Shown: piece after piece, positions 44,641 to 57,632 of the stretch | How the letters are laid out: every line of letters begins with the position of its first letter | Numbering within the stretch: position 1 is the first letter of the stretch | From: Pseudoscleropodium purum | Taxonomy: Eukaryota; Streptophyta; Bryopsida; Hypnales; Brachytheciaceae | Assembly: GCA_963969395.1 (NCBI GenBank) | Contig: OZ017799.1 | Location: 25,174,501 to 25,238,500, forward strand | Length of the DNA stretch: 64,000 nt | Direction: 5' to 3' | The notes under the pieces: model-generated | What the model was told of the DNA's origin: nothing | The model's database searches: none | The model's input: the letters and a program-made list of their open reading frames with translations, nothing else | Made by a program: the position numbers and the translations under genes

Positions 44641-46700
44641 ATTCCCATATAAGTAATTTGCACTGTCCATTACCGATGCCATGGACTCCATGTTGCAGTC
44701 TTATTCCTACCTAGAACCTATCTAGGGTGGGCAAATATCTTTAGCAATTTGTCATGCATGATCTAGAGTCATGACTATTTGCTTATATAATATTTTATAT
44801 ATTATTCCATTTTATGCCATATTTATTACTGAGCATACTCATTCACAATTGCTCATAAACCATTCAACTTAGCATTCAAATGATATTGTTAAAGCAATTA
44901 AACATTCTTGATGAGTAGCCTTTGATTCTTTGGTTTACAGCTATTTCCCGTATCTAGCAACTTCACTACTACTTGCTACATGAATCTTTTTCACCACAAT
45001 TCGCCATAACTTGGAACTGCAAGTTGACACAACTTCTCCTACACATATGATTAGCTAATTGTAAATTGCTTCCATCCGAACAACTATATTTCACCCATCT
45101 TCTATTGGCTTGAATCTATTATATTTCAATCACACTAGTAACCTTCAATTCATACACATGATATTTATAGTGTTAATAATTCTAAATACTTATCAATTCT
45201 ACTGCAATTTGCCTAACTTACTGATATCAAAATTTCACACACACACACCGAAGTACCCAGCATTTATGCTCATCCCAGTTCACTTAAATTCCAAAGTGAA
45301 TGTTACATCCAACAAATTGCAGTTGGCTTTCAATCAACAAATTCTATTTTCTAACAAATCAACAATTCACAACCGAACAAAAATGGAAATTTGCTATACT
45401 CACACCGATTTAAGGATGCGAGCACAGAGCCTTGACTGATGCAATTCGCTAAACTAACTTCATAATACAATTAAGTCAAATTGCATTTATAGATTTTCAA
45501 ACACACAAAATTCGAAGCATCTACACAAATCCTAGATATCGTGATCACTAGCTAATTGATCGTTTCAATACCAAACACCAACTTACAATCAATACGGAAA
45601 ACAATGCAAATTGCTTGATTCGCGACTCCAAACACTTGTGAACAGTTCACCGAGATTTCCAGAAGTTGCATAGACAAGTTTCCACAATTTACTACATCAT
45701 AAATTTCACACAGCTAATGTCAAATTGCTCAGTCATTCTTCTATCTACGGTGACAAACCGAATGATCTCTAAACCTGTCAATTAGCTATTACTAAACTCA
45801 AAACTTGCCATGCAATCTAACCATTTACATATGCATAAATTCATAAAAGAAAATTGGCCAATTCAAATTACAAACAACAAAAACACTTCAACAATTAATT
45901 CACAACTTTTCTTTTCAACAAATTGCCTGGATCCCTCGTCTATCGGCCAACTCCACTTCTCCACTCACGACTCCATTTAGTCCTCTTGCAATTGATGTTC
46001 AACTAGTTGATTTGCCAAATCCACTCACTCTCCGGTCAATTTGCTACGCTCTCCTAGAATTCTCTCAAACTAGTTGCGTACAATAATTATTTAATAATTT
46101 CTTAAATAGGTATCTAAAGATCTACAAGGTGCTCTAATCTACCGCAAACTTGCCATCTCACATATAGCAATTTGCAATTCACAACTCCACATCACAATCT
46201 CAATCACACATCCACACTTCACAACAACAATTTTACAAATTCAAAAATAGCAATTTCTATTGAAGGAATTCACTGTTTACAATCAAATTGCTATGAGCCA
46301 TATACAAAGAGTTTTGATGATGATATGAACTGGGAAGAGAAAGAAACTCTACTCATACTAAATAGCCTTTGAGAAACTGATTAGCAACTTGCCTGTAAAT
46401 TGATTCTAAAAGGGACAAAGCGAAGTTGCCACTCTTCCTATCATGCTAATTTGCCCTTTTTCATATCTACATAGTGTTCTTTTTACATTTACATCAAGTT
46501 CTTAGCCAATTAGCACTACAAAATAGAAGTGGTTTCTAAAACTAATGTAAAAATATCCAAAATTGAGAACAAGACAATTTGCTCAAAATTTTTTAAGATT
46601 ACAACTATATATCAAGTCCTTTTTCCCCTTCCACTCAAAGCAACATGTCTTGGCTCAATTTGACCTTACAACTTCCTTGTGCTTTTTTGCTTCCCATTCA
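44641..46700. repeat. Tract with ~25-30 dispersed GCAAATTGC-type motifs
   Basis: GCAATTTGC, GCAAATTGC and close variants (AAATTGC, CAATTTG) occur in both orientations roughly every 60-80 bp, for example near 44740, 45063, 45207, 45315, 45605, 45722, 45920, 46170 and 46284. The shared core CAAATTG/CAATTTG is the same as in the 15.05-17.31 kb tract, but the flanking G/C differs (GCAAATTGC instead of GACAAATTGTC). The DNA between motifs is unique, AT-rich and without a gene. Confidence 0.65.
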
Positions 46701-49679
46701 TGTATAAATGAGGCATTTTTTCTCTATTCCTAGTGAAGGTCAAATGCCCCTAGTTGCTCTCAATGCTATTTTAATGGCCAATTATCCCCAAAATGATCGA
46801 TGGTTGAGATAAAACAAGCCTTTCTTCACACTTGAGCTTGATTGGACTTTAGACTTGGAGATTAGATGGCAATGAGGAAAAAATAAAATGACCTCCATTT
46901 ACATCAAAGGATATACTTGGGGTATAATAAGGGTAATTAAGGGATAGTGAAAGAATAAGGTGAGGAAATAAAATACCCTTAAGAATAAAAAGTCTTCAAT
47001 AAATGTAGATATTGAGGGGCAATTTGACCCTCCTAGCAATACAAGGGTTTAACTTACCCCATGATGAACAAAATACATCCTTGATGTAAACAAAGATAAG
47101 TGTAGTGGGGATGAAGAAAAAATAGAAAAATCCTAGCACAAACTCTTGTTTAATCCCAACACTACCCCCCCAAACTCTTGTCTCCAAGTGTGAATGGACC
47201 TTTTGGAGAGTTTAGGGTTTGGGGTCTAGACTTGATCAGACAAAGGAGAATTGCAAGTCAAACTTTGATCCATTTGGACCATTGTGAGTATCATCGAAGT
47301 ATATATTGCCGTACTTAGAACCTTCCTTTTCTTTCTTTCTTGTTCGTATGAGAGCTTTGTTTAGGGTTTCAGAGCTTTAATGCATGTGGTTCTAGATCTC
47401 ATTTGTTTTGGATTGCATTGCATGTGCTTGTGTGCAAGGTTCTACGAGTGTGGAACTTTTTAGAGCATTTGTGCTTGTGGCTTGAGTGCATTAGGTGCAT
47501 GTTGACTTTCTTTTTTGTTTGTAGTTGTTTCTTATCTTTTTGTGCATGATATGTCTTTGTGGGTCCGTTGTATTATCTTATCCAATTATTAGTTGTGTTA
47601 GGTAGATGAAGTTAAAAGTAGAATGCAATATGACCTCTTGCTTATTGTAATATTTTTGTGGAAGTGATTTGTTGCGGAAATTTGTAGTGTTAAGTGAATT
47701 CATGGGACAAAGTTAGAGTACCTTTGTATTGCCTTTATTTGTGAAATTAAGATTGGCTTCTAGCTAGTGTCAATTGAATGAAGTGAAGATAGTAGAGCGG
47801 AGTTCTTCTTTTTAACCTTTTTGTCATAAGTTACTTGGAGTATGTTGCATCAGGTGAAAGTTGGGCATGGTGTGTTTTTGTTGGAGGTTGTTATTTGTTT
47901 CTTGCAGTACGTTGTATAGACTCTAGAGGTTGTGATTTGCCATTTTAAGGTCTGATCTTGATTGTTTAATATTTGGTGTTTTGCAATTTATAGTGTTAGT
48001 TCGTAGCGTTTCACTTTTTTCTTTGTATTTGTTTGGGTAATCTAATGTTTATGGTGAACTAATTGAATGCAAGTGTCTGGTTGTAATAGATTACAATGAA
48101 GTCAATAATTTGGCTTTGTTGCGCCAAGTAAACATGCTTGGAATTGGCAACTAAATACTAATGACTAGGGGATGCTTAGTGGGACAATTGAAGGAACTCA
48201 CGGTGCTTGTTGGTGGGATCGCAAAGCTTGTTGCACATCCATAAGGTGTATTATTTCTTGTAGTAAAGTATTAGCAAGTGTTAGCAAATGGTTAGTATGG
48301 ATCAATGCACTTAGGTTTTTGAAGTTAGGGCTTCTTGCCTTCATAGATAGACTAAATAGGTTTCATGTAAGTTTTTTTGCTAATTTAAAGAATGCATTTA
48401 TGATTTTTTTTTGTGATATTCTTAATGAGTGCATCATGTGGGCTATGCTTGTACAAGATAGACCATTGAAGTGTTTCCTATCTTGTTTGTTCTTTTTTTA
48501 GTATGTATGTGACCTTTGAATCATGCAGTTTTTGGCCCTCGCACAAAGTCAAATACGAGATGAAGCTCTTGGGCTTATTGGATCGAGATTTTAAAATCTA
48601 TATTGTGGAGTTTTTCCCAATCCATCCTAAGCTTGGGATAAAGGGGAGGCAAGTTTCATTCTAGGATGATTTTTACATATGCTCATTTTGTTCATGTCTA
48701 GAATATATAGAGATTATTGTTTGAAGTTGTAAGTGCATTTGCAATAGATATTATTGATGTAAATTGCACCTAGCTAGGTACTATTCACAAATCACTTAAC
48801 AAATTGAGCATGTACCACAATTATTAAAAACAAAACATATGTTTTTGAATATTGATTTTAAATGAAATCCTAAATCCTAAATAAAGCATATTGTTTTTTT
48901 ATGTATATTATATTATATTTCTTATTAGGGAGGAGAATTTTAAGTCGTTGGTGTCTCTTGTATTATACCTCATTGTCATGATTAGAATTGTGAGACTTGT
49001 CCGTCTTAGAAAATTTGTCAAATAATTTTTATGTGCTTAATATGCTTTTACATGTGATAATATCTTTTTGTAGTCAATTGATGGTTGGACAGTTGACAAT
49101 GTTGTAACCAGGGCTTTCTTTGGCTTTTTGGTGCCAAATTGCATTGGAAAAAAATAATTTGGCTAAAATATGGCAACAAATCCTAAAGTTTTTTATCAGA
49201 AAACTTTGAAGCATAAAAAATTCTTGGATGAAATTTCCTGATTGTAGATGAAAATAGAATTATGGACATGTGATATGTATGAATGTGATCTTTTTTATCC
49301 AATATGTGGATGAATGTTGAAATTTGAAGCACCACAATAATATTTTATATTGCCACTTTGGCACTTCATAAAGAATGAAAAAAAAGCCTTGGTTGTGACC
49401 ATTCAGAGGGCCATAGTTGAACAACATGTGCAACTTTGCAAAGTGGATGAAGTGCAGGGACTTTTGAAAACCAAATTGAAGGATGACTTGTGATTTCTCA
49501 TGTTTTCCAGCATATAGAACTCTTTGCCAACAAACAAGGACAAGTTGTTCAAACTAGCTCGACCTGCTGAAGAGTGACATAATATTATTATGTCACTTGT
49601 GAATATTATTGTTATTGTGACCCCTCCAATGCCCTCATCCATAGCTGATACAAAAGATTCTTTTCACCACTTTTGAAAC
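46701..49679. other. AT-rich intergenic DNA, no gene recognised
   Basis: T- and G-rich plus strand between about 47.3 and 48.5 kb. The ORF at 48172-48501 (109 codons, hydrophobic C-terminus) has no recognised domain and atypical composition, so I do not call it. Coding-like fragments between about 49.38 and 49.68 kb, broken by stops, may be the upstream part of the decayed gene that follows. Confidence 0.4.
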
Positions 49680-50905
49680 ACTATTATTGAGGAACCACTT
49701 AAGTATTTTTATGATGGTCTTTGGCTAGCAGAGCAAAACAAGTTTGGTGAAGGGACTACTTCTAGAACAAGGCCCAACAAGGTCATTAGGTTTGGTTTCT
49801 ACTTCTATGCTTTGTGGAGAGGGGAAGAGAAAAGCCCCTACAACTACTGGTTTGAGGGTGTTTGTTATGCATTCTTGTTTAGTTTTTGATTGCATATTTG
49901 GTGATAGTTATGGCACTCCATCTGTTGTGTGCTACGATCTTTATTCACACGACATGGTGATCCAAGGTTGGAATTGATTTCCAAAATTGAACTAGACACA
50001 CAAGCATCTCCCATTTCTCATGGTGTTCTACGCTCAGGGTTGCCAAGTGCCATTCTGTGCGCTACAAGTGGTTGTTATCCATTTCGAGGACCCACGAGGA
50101 TGCGACATGATCTCATGCGATTCAATACAGTAGCGCCAGAGGAGCAACTTGATCTTGTAATGGCGTGTACAAATCTGGCAAAGTTGCTAAAAACAATGGA
50201 ACTCATTTGCGAAAGTGAGAATGAAGTGTCTGAGATGTCTTTCATTCGGAAGGACAGTGGAAAAATTGTCCGTCTATTTGGAAGGTAGAGAAGAGTCAGA
50301 AGACCTACCCCAATGACGACTTCTTTAGGAAAGTTTTAGCTATTTAAGAGGCAACAACATCTTGTCCAAATGTGGAACGTCTTTTGCATAGACAGGATAT
50401 AAGCTTAGATCGAGCTATTGTGGTACAGAGGGCTATAGTTGCAAAACCAAACAACCGAGAAGAATTGATAGCTGGTCTCCGATGTGTGTGAAGCACTAGA
50501 GTGGTTGCACGGGAAAGGATTCATGTAGAGAAACATCAAGTGGGAAAATGTTCTTCGTGACAGGAGTATTGCTGAGAAATGGGTACTAGTAGATCTGGAT
50601 GAAGAGCGCTGATTGCTTCCGGTTACACACTCTCGATGCCAGTTCGCAGGCTCTGGAGATAACAGCTGGGCCTCATGGTACCATGGTTAACATCTGGGGC
50701 ATTGGGTACTTATTGTCTACCTCAAACATTATTCTAGACGCTAAGCTTTGGAGTTTGATGGAGAAATGCTTGCTTTCGTTGCAAAACCAAAGGCCAACTG
50801 CTAGGGAGTGTTTGGAGTTTCTTGGTACTGGATGTGTAGCTCTAGTTGTGCACAGCGAGGCAGAAGGAAATTATGCGAGGAAAGTAAACAATTTGAATAC
50901 TTAGC
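49680..50905 (+). pseudogene. Decayed protein-kinase-like gene
   Basis: A first block (open at 49929-50288) holds the stretch GLPSAILCATSGCYPFRG, found before kinase domains in some plant proteins that loosely resemble Crinkler-type kinases. The kinase C-lobe follows: EALEWLHGKGFM, a stop exactly where the histidine-arginine-aspartate box begins, then RNIKWENVL (aspartate of HRD replaced by asparagine), KWVLVDLDEE in the DFG position, then a frame change near 50600 and GPHGTMVNIWGIGYLLS with RPTARECLEFL, i.e. subdomains IX-XI. At least two stops and one frameshift make it a pseudogene; no introns are evident, as in retrocopies. Family assignment is tentative. Confidence 0.6.
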
Positions 50906-51471
50906 GCAACAATGACAAGAACGTGCACAACCAGAGACAACGTTCAAAACCACAGAAAGAACGTGCGCAAGACAACACGTAATGCAAACAAGAAACCCGG
51001 GCGTCTGCACACCTGGAGAAGAACTACTCATACCCGGACTCCTACGGTACACTGCGCGCGGTTTGTAGGACACTCACGTATATCATTTACCGCTAAGAGG
51101 CTGTTCACCTAGCGTATTGGAATTAACTTCCTAGTTTTTAAGCAAAGCAATATCTGTTGCTAAATGGAGAGCATGTATGTCCTGCGTAAACTTGAGGTAT
51201 TGAGCATACATGGATCGAAGAGGGCATTGATGATACAAATTATGAAATATGATAAGAGCTCTCAATGTGAGCTCTTGCAAATGATTATGATAGGAGTTTA
51301 AAAGTTGGTGTACATGTACAATGGCCTGTGCCATGGAAATTCTTTACAGTTTCCCTCATTAGGAACTGAGGTATCACTAATCTTCAGCGAGAAAATCATT
51401 TCACCTTCATCAATACCTAACAATCAGTTTTCACCGGAAGCAAAATCCACACCTGAAAACCTCTTCAGATG
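50906..51471. other. Short intergenic stretch downstream of the kinesin gene
   Basis: The right part probably holds the kinesin 3' UTR (minus strand). No other gene seen. Confidence 0.4.
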
Positions 51472-54400
51472 TTAAAAGTTCAAGAGGGCTGACAGACCGT
51501 TCCACCCGAACATGCCAGGCCTCTCAGCATGATTGGGAGGAGCGAAGTTTAGTGCGAACATCTCCTTGGGGGCAGACCCGGGATTTATAATTCCTACAAT
51601 CCTGGCTACAACTTCAGCACTGGCTTGGATGTGGCTGAGATTGTGAGGGTCCATCCACAACTTGTAGACGAGCTGAAGCTTGCGCTGCTTTCCGTCCAGA
51701 GGGACACCCCATCTCATGAACAGGTCTTCCCTTTCCTCGTTCGACAAACGTCGCAACATCTGCCTAGCTAGAAGCTCCCTTTCCCTCTTCAAGCTTTTAG
51801 CGCTGCGTGATCAACATGTGGAGAGATGACCCGAAGTAAGTCAATATGCTAAGGAACGTTCAATAAAAAAACAGTACTTCCAATGACATGCATAGCTAAA
51901 GAAAGATTTCAAGTGCATCATACCGTGTTTCAGAGACATCGCACCGTGCATCAACTGACTTTAAATAGGATGAGAATTTGAATCTAGCCAGAATAAACAT
52001 GTACAGCAGTAATCCCTGTCTCATACTGTCTTTTCATTTTTTCGAACTGTGACCTAAAGTGGAGAGACTGTAGATGAGCAAGGAACCGACCTGTTTGAGC
52101 AGTTGGGGCTGGCAGGAATAAGGTGCTCCTCTACAGCGTTCACAGTGTTATGGGTGGACTGAGCCTCGGCGTTAAAGTTCTCCTGCAGCCACGTCAGGCG
52201 GCGCAATTCTACTTCCATGTAGATGCTGTCAGCAGGATCTCCTTTGAATAAAAGATAGAACTGAGTTCGATGGATGATAGAGACATTGCAAGAGTCCCAC
52301 AACTCGAAAATCAGAGCTCTCTGCTGGTCAAATTGAGTCTTCCAGCTGCCTGGTGATTGCACAGGCTCCAGAGCAAGCTCGTCCTCATTGAGGTCCTCCC
52401 CTTCTTCATCCTCTTCTACGTTCCCGTTGGTCTCAAGTTCGAGTACCTGTATTATCGGGGAATAATAAGCAATCAAAAACGGCAACTTCACAGACAAAGA
52501 ACAATTTGGTTCTAGGAAATGAACCAAATGCTTCCGGAGCACATACAATTGGCATTGAGGAAATGTAAATGTGTACAGCAGTACCTGGCAAACAAGGAGC
52601 TGCTTCTGATATTGGAGCTTCGCCACACGTTCCTTCAATTCCGTTACGTAAGAACGGATGCTTTTGATGTTGTCCTCTGCTGCGGTCTTAAACAGACTCT
52701 GCATTTTTCGAATGTCAACCGAATTGGATCTCTTATGACCTGGACTCTCTTTTGATGGGGTTGAGTTAATATCGGACTTTGCTGGCGATGCGCCTTGCTT
52801 GTGGTGTATATTTCCTCGAGGTGTTGCGTGCTCTCCTCCGGTATTGTCACGGGGTGCCCGCGGAGGAGTATTTTCGTTGTTCTCATTGTTGCAATACCTT
52901 AAGCTCCTCCGAGCAGCTGGCGAGCAAGGAGTGTCAGCAGTAAGGCGCTGCCTGGCCATGGTAGCTGCTGGGGTTAAAGGAGCACTCTTCTTCCGAGCAG
53001 GGGTCCGCGGTGATCCTCCAGGTTCCTGTGGACAACATAGTTCACGAAACGTCCGTTTTAGTGATCTATACAATGTGTAAGACACCAGTAAAATATCTCA
53101 GAGGACGGGACTGTGATCACTTGAATCTACTTAGATCAAATCAAGAACAGAACATGCTGTCATGCGACAGTCAGAAGAGAACTGGTAACTAAACGTACTC
53201 GAAATGTAATTAAACGAAGGATGATCTAGAACAAGTCCACTGATCTGCCATTTTCAGGAGGCCTCCGTTCGTGATCAGGATCCCAGAGAATGAGCGTCTC
53301 TTCTACAAGTTTTTCTTTAGCAACGAGTTGAAAGGTTTACGCTTACATTAGATGCCTGTGTTTCGTTGGCGAGAATCATTTTGTCCAAAGATCTCTGAAC
53401 ACTTTCCAACTGCTCCTCCAAAGTCGCTATGGCAGCATCAGCATCGGTTTTGTCCTTGCCTCCCAGTCGAGAGAGCTCTTGTCGCAGAGTGACATGGTTC
53501 ATGCTGATAGACTGGCGAAGAGTGGCGACATCTTCCTTGTTCTCAAAGCCATTGGCTCTTGAAGCTGTGGAACGGAGACTATGCATCGTGTGGATCTCAT
53601 CTTGGAGTTTCTTAACTGTAGAAGCTGCGTCATGATTCATGCCTGCTTGGGCTAACCGTAGGCATTCAACTTCCTTCTGAAGAGCTTCCAGAGCTCGATT
53701 GGCATCTTCACCCAACTCATCCTGCAGATTTTCCAGCTTACGAATCTCCTGAACCAGCATAACAGAGGCAGCAGTGGATTGCCGGATAGACATAGTGGGA
53801 CCTTTCAGCCGGAGCTTGCTAGGGGGAGTCTGCGGTCGCTGGTTTTGTCCCTCCAATTTTCGAATGAGGTAATCTCCTGAATCAGACCACCTTCTTCGGT
53901 TCGCCGTAATTGAAAGAGGAGTGCGGGCGATGGATTGAGGACCAGGAGTTAATGGCTGTTGTGCATGCCAGATGAACAAATATTAGAAGCTGACTTAGAC
54001 ACGAATACCAGAGAGTAGAGACAGACTGATCAATGGCTGAACCCAACTCTAAAACTACATCTGTTTCTGGGTTGGACGTGAAATACGGGTCTTACAGGTC
54101 TCTTGGTCGCATCCTCCGCAAGCTTCTTAGCTGCCTCCTCTGCTAGTCTCTTGGCCACCTCCTCAGCCCCAAGCTTCCTGCTGACTTCGTCAAGCCGAGC
54201 TTGGGCAGCGTCGCGCTGCAATTGCAGCTCCTTAAGTTCCTCTTCCATCTGTGACAGACGAAGATTCAGTATTCCTCTTGGACGAACTGACTACAGGAAC
54301 TGAAGTCAAGTTGCACTACACAAATTGTGTAGGGCCAGTACAAACCTTCTGGATTTGGAGATCTTTAGCTTGGAGTAATGCTTCAGATGTTGCGGTGTCA

Positions 54401-57047
54401 GTAACTGAATCGGGAACCTTCAGCTCAGCCTCCAGTCTAGCCACCTCCTTTTGTAGTTGCTTCACCAATACCTTGTCTGACACAACCTGACAGAACAAAA
54501 CACAATATGACTCACTTCGTTGTTGATTAATCAAAGGCGACACAGGTGATTACAATTTCATAATCTAACTTAACTGACGTATTGAAGATCAATTTGTCCA
54601 CGGCAGAACAGTTATGAGAGTTACGAGTATCAGAGCTCCGTCGTTCACAAGACCGGACCATGACTACAGAAGAAACTCACCATGTTAACATGCGTAGTGT
54701 TGACAACTTCTTTAGCCCTCGTGGCAAATGCAAGAGTATTGCGCGATTGCTCGACATGGCTATGGGCTGGGCTCATAGTGCATATTATAGCAGTCCTTGC
54801 ATTTCCGCCCAACGAATGCTGCAAGATTCTCGTAAGCTTGGAGTCTCTGTACGGAATGTGCCCACTTTTCTTGCTTCCCCCACTGAAAGCAATAGGGGAA
54901 ATTCAGATACCGAGGTGAAAGTGACAGGAAAACCACAAGTATTCACTTTGCACTGATGTGCAAGCTTCCGTCGAAGAATGGGTGCAACAAGAAACGTGGG
55001 GAAGATCTATGTACCTGAGTTTGCGAATGCAGGTACTTAGAGTTAATAAGCTGCGATTGATGTGAGCTCCTTCCTTCAGCCTAGCTCCATCAGCCAGAGT
55101 TTGCGATGCTCTTTCACTTCCAGCTAGATCCACAAAATTCTGCAGAAAAAATGCGGCACCGTTTTGAACAAGATTAGTACCATGCTAATGCTTTTCTTCT
55201 GACAAGAATGCAGAACTGCATGAGAGAAGCTGGTAGCACGAGATACTGTGATTCCATCACGGCAATTTAAGAAAATCCGGTAGTAGCCTGAGTACGAAGC
55301 CTGAGGGTTAAAAATTAGATGATGGATGAGTCAATTACCAAGCTCGCAACTAAAGAGGTTGCTGGAGCCCCTGCAGCAACTCCAGACGGGTGGCTCTCCA
55401 CTGTCTGCAAAAGTCAGGAGACCCGTTCAAAACGATTACACATCTGACCGTACTGAAGTTCACCTTTCACTGTTACAATGGCGACTGCGATGAGACTAGT
55501 CCCAAATACTGACCATTCGCCTTCTGCAGGGCGTGAGAGATTCATAGGTTAACATGTAGTAGTCAAACATAACTCACCAATCGAATGATCTGATGAGACC
55601 TTGAGGAAGTGTCATTCAGGCTGGTTTCTCCGACTTGCCTTTGGGCTGCAAGAGTTGACACAATGAACAGGTTATCAGGATTTGAACGACAGAGTATTCG
55701 ACAAGCAGCGTCCGAACAAATCGCATTCCTGACTATTCACACATCAACCAGTATCTTAGCTACTGTTCGAAATCATGTATTGACGTGAAGCTACGATTTC
55801 TATACCTTCGCAGATCTTAATGACTTGGCGGAGATGGTTGACATCACGGACAACCTCCTCTTTCAACCTGTCGATGATGGTGCCTTTCTGCAGTTCACAT
55901 CCATTTAATCAGAGATTTTGCAGCTTGCAACTTGAGAACGCAGAGACCGGAACAAGTACGCCTTTAAATATTCCTCGAAGTCATCAGAAAAGAGTTTGAT
56001 AGCCTCCTACTCACTTCTTTGTCATCGAGCAACCTCAGAGGAGCCCCTTCCGAGGCCAGGAGGTCTTTCACCACCTCGTTGTAGATTTCAAGCGCAGCCA
56101 CTTTCAATACAAATTCCCTGTCCGGATTCTGTGAGTTAAGAAAAGAATCAGTCCATGCTCATAAATGAATGCTCAACCATCTGGCATTTCTGTACCGGCG
56201 TAAATTTTACAGTGCACAATTTTCCCTTGAGAAGTCCAAGCTGTCTACTATTAAAATCAAACTCTACAAACTTAAATTTTTTAGAAGCGGATTTGGTATA
56301 CAAAGAAGAATACGAAACTAAGGAGAACTTCCAATTCGACCAAAGCAATTTCAGGAGTACAGAAAATCCTCTTGGATACAAGATTAGGATGGAAGACGTA
56401 CACGTTGGATATACTCAAAAATGTCAGCTATGGCACTTTCAGTGACTCCCCGCATCGTGAAAGTTTTCCCACTGCTGGTTTGCCCGTAAGCAAAGATAGT
56501 AGCTGCAGGAACCCAAGCTAGATCAGAAAAGCATCTGAGGTCCTCTATCAGACTTCAAGACGAACTTGCTCTGATACACTGACAATTTCACCGTACAACA
56601 TGTCCAGGACAGTGAATCAATTTGAACTTACAATTGAGGCCCGCAAGGGCTGACAGAGCCACATCTTTAGCACCTTCTTCGTATACTTTCTGAGTTTGAC
56701 TATCAGGACCAAAAACACGATCTGCAAACAACATCTCAATCGTCAAACCGAATTCTTCATTTCCTGTCTCCGAACTATAACGTTCTCCTGATCAGACAAC
56801 TCAAATTGCAGTGAGTTCGAATTTCTGACTCACCTAGAGTATAAGAAGCAGGATATGGGGAACGCTCCGGCAGCGCATGCTTGTATGCTATTACATTATC
56901 ATCGTTGCACTCCCAGTCGGAGACGTCCGACCGGGCGACCTCCTTGGCACTGAGAGGTCGGACTCGAACGGTAACATAGATCTTCTCCTCACCACTTCTA
57001 ATCCGAGCAAATTGCGTTCCTCCACCTCTCTCCGCGGCCACAGTCAT
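51472..57047 (-). CDS. Kinesin-7 of the NACK/HINKEL type (cytokinesis motor)
   Basis: Fifteen exons (minus strand) join in frame to 1030 aa: 57047-56834, 56721-56632, 56502-56402, 56128-56015, 55887-55806, 55645-55578, 55404-55339, 55139-55015, 54882-54681, 54486-54346, 54248-54096, 53955-53347, 53025-52585, 52446-52091, 51802-51472; every intron is GT-AG. The motor (about 20-350) has VTVRVRPL, the P-loop GQTSSGKT (108-115), switch I NDTSSRSH (211-218), switch II DLAGSE (249-254) and a neck ending ATRAKEVVN. Coiled coil covers about 360-450 and 515-650. Residues 656-770 hold some ten S/T-P sites. The C-terminal 190 residues ([46 protein letters not shown]) are the DUF3490/NACK C-terminal domain. 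In tobacco and Arabidopsis such motors recruit the NPK1-type MAPKKK to the phragmoplast midzone, where the cascade drives cell-plate expansion. Two MSA-like sites lie upstream. All catalytic motifs are intact. Confidence 0.95.
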
Positions 57048-57536
57048 GGCTGTGGTAGCAAAACTTCCTGCTACGTGTGATCTCCTTCAGAGCTGTCCGC
57101 GCTCCAGCCCCTCTCCGTCTCAAGCTCACAGGGCGGAGGCGTGGTGCCGCGTCCACCTGAACACATACATTCACCTGCCAGATTGCACACCCACACCCTC
57201 CACTCTCCAAAATCCAATTCTCTTAATCCCTCTCACCGAAAGCGCGTCTCCAATTCAGCAACGGAATATTCCTCAACTTCACAATGCTGCTCCACATGAA
57301 CTCCGAGCACAAGAGCAAGCTCGTCTCTCCGCACTTCTACTAAAACGCTCAACAGATCAGACCCACAAGCCTCAAAGTTGATTATCCAACGACTTCCGAA
57401 GCCAAACCTTTCAAGTGAGCACACGATTGCATCCCGGGATTTCAAATTCCGGAGGATATGACGAGAGCGCGGAATGTAAATCAGGAAGATAAGCAGGAGA
57501 AGGCGAGAGGACGAGGCGCATGGCTGGAATTTCTCT

Positions 57537-57547
57537 CGCAACGGTCA
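57537..57547 (+). promoter_or_regulatory. MSA-like element 1 (CGCAACGGTCA)
   Basis: Matches the mitosis-specific activator consensus YCYAACGGYYA at 10 of 11 positions, including the AACGG core. It lies about 490 bp upstream of the kinesin start. MSA elements are bound by R1R2R3-MYB factors and give G2/M expression; NACK1 is a known target class. Confidence 0.65.
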
Positions 57548-57621
57548 CAAGCATGGGACAGAGCTCTGGAAGCAAACAAAGCGGAACGACGACTTGACGG
57601 AGGGAGAAGACTGCGGCTCTG

Positions 57622-57632
57622 GCCAACGGTCA
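57622..57632 (+). promoter_or_regulatory. MSA-like element 2 (GCCAACGGTCA)
   Basis: Matches YCYAACGGYYA at 10 of 11 positions, in the same orientation as element 1 and 85 bp from it. Paired sites are common in G2/M promoters. Confidence 0.65.

Noticed and set aside
48172..48501. 109-codon ORF with hydrophobic end
   Set aside because: Low-complexity, Cys/Phe-rich composition in T-rich DNA, no recognised domain and no related copy.
49380..50400. hAT-type transposase
   Set aside because: First suspected from the fragmented coding blocks, but no hAT dimerisation or catalytic motif is found, and the downstream blocks are kinase-like.
52054..53085. A single 343-codon ORF read through two kinesin exons
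   Set aside because: It reads through an intron (52447-52584) that has proper splice sites; the conserved protein needs the spliced form.
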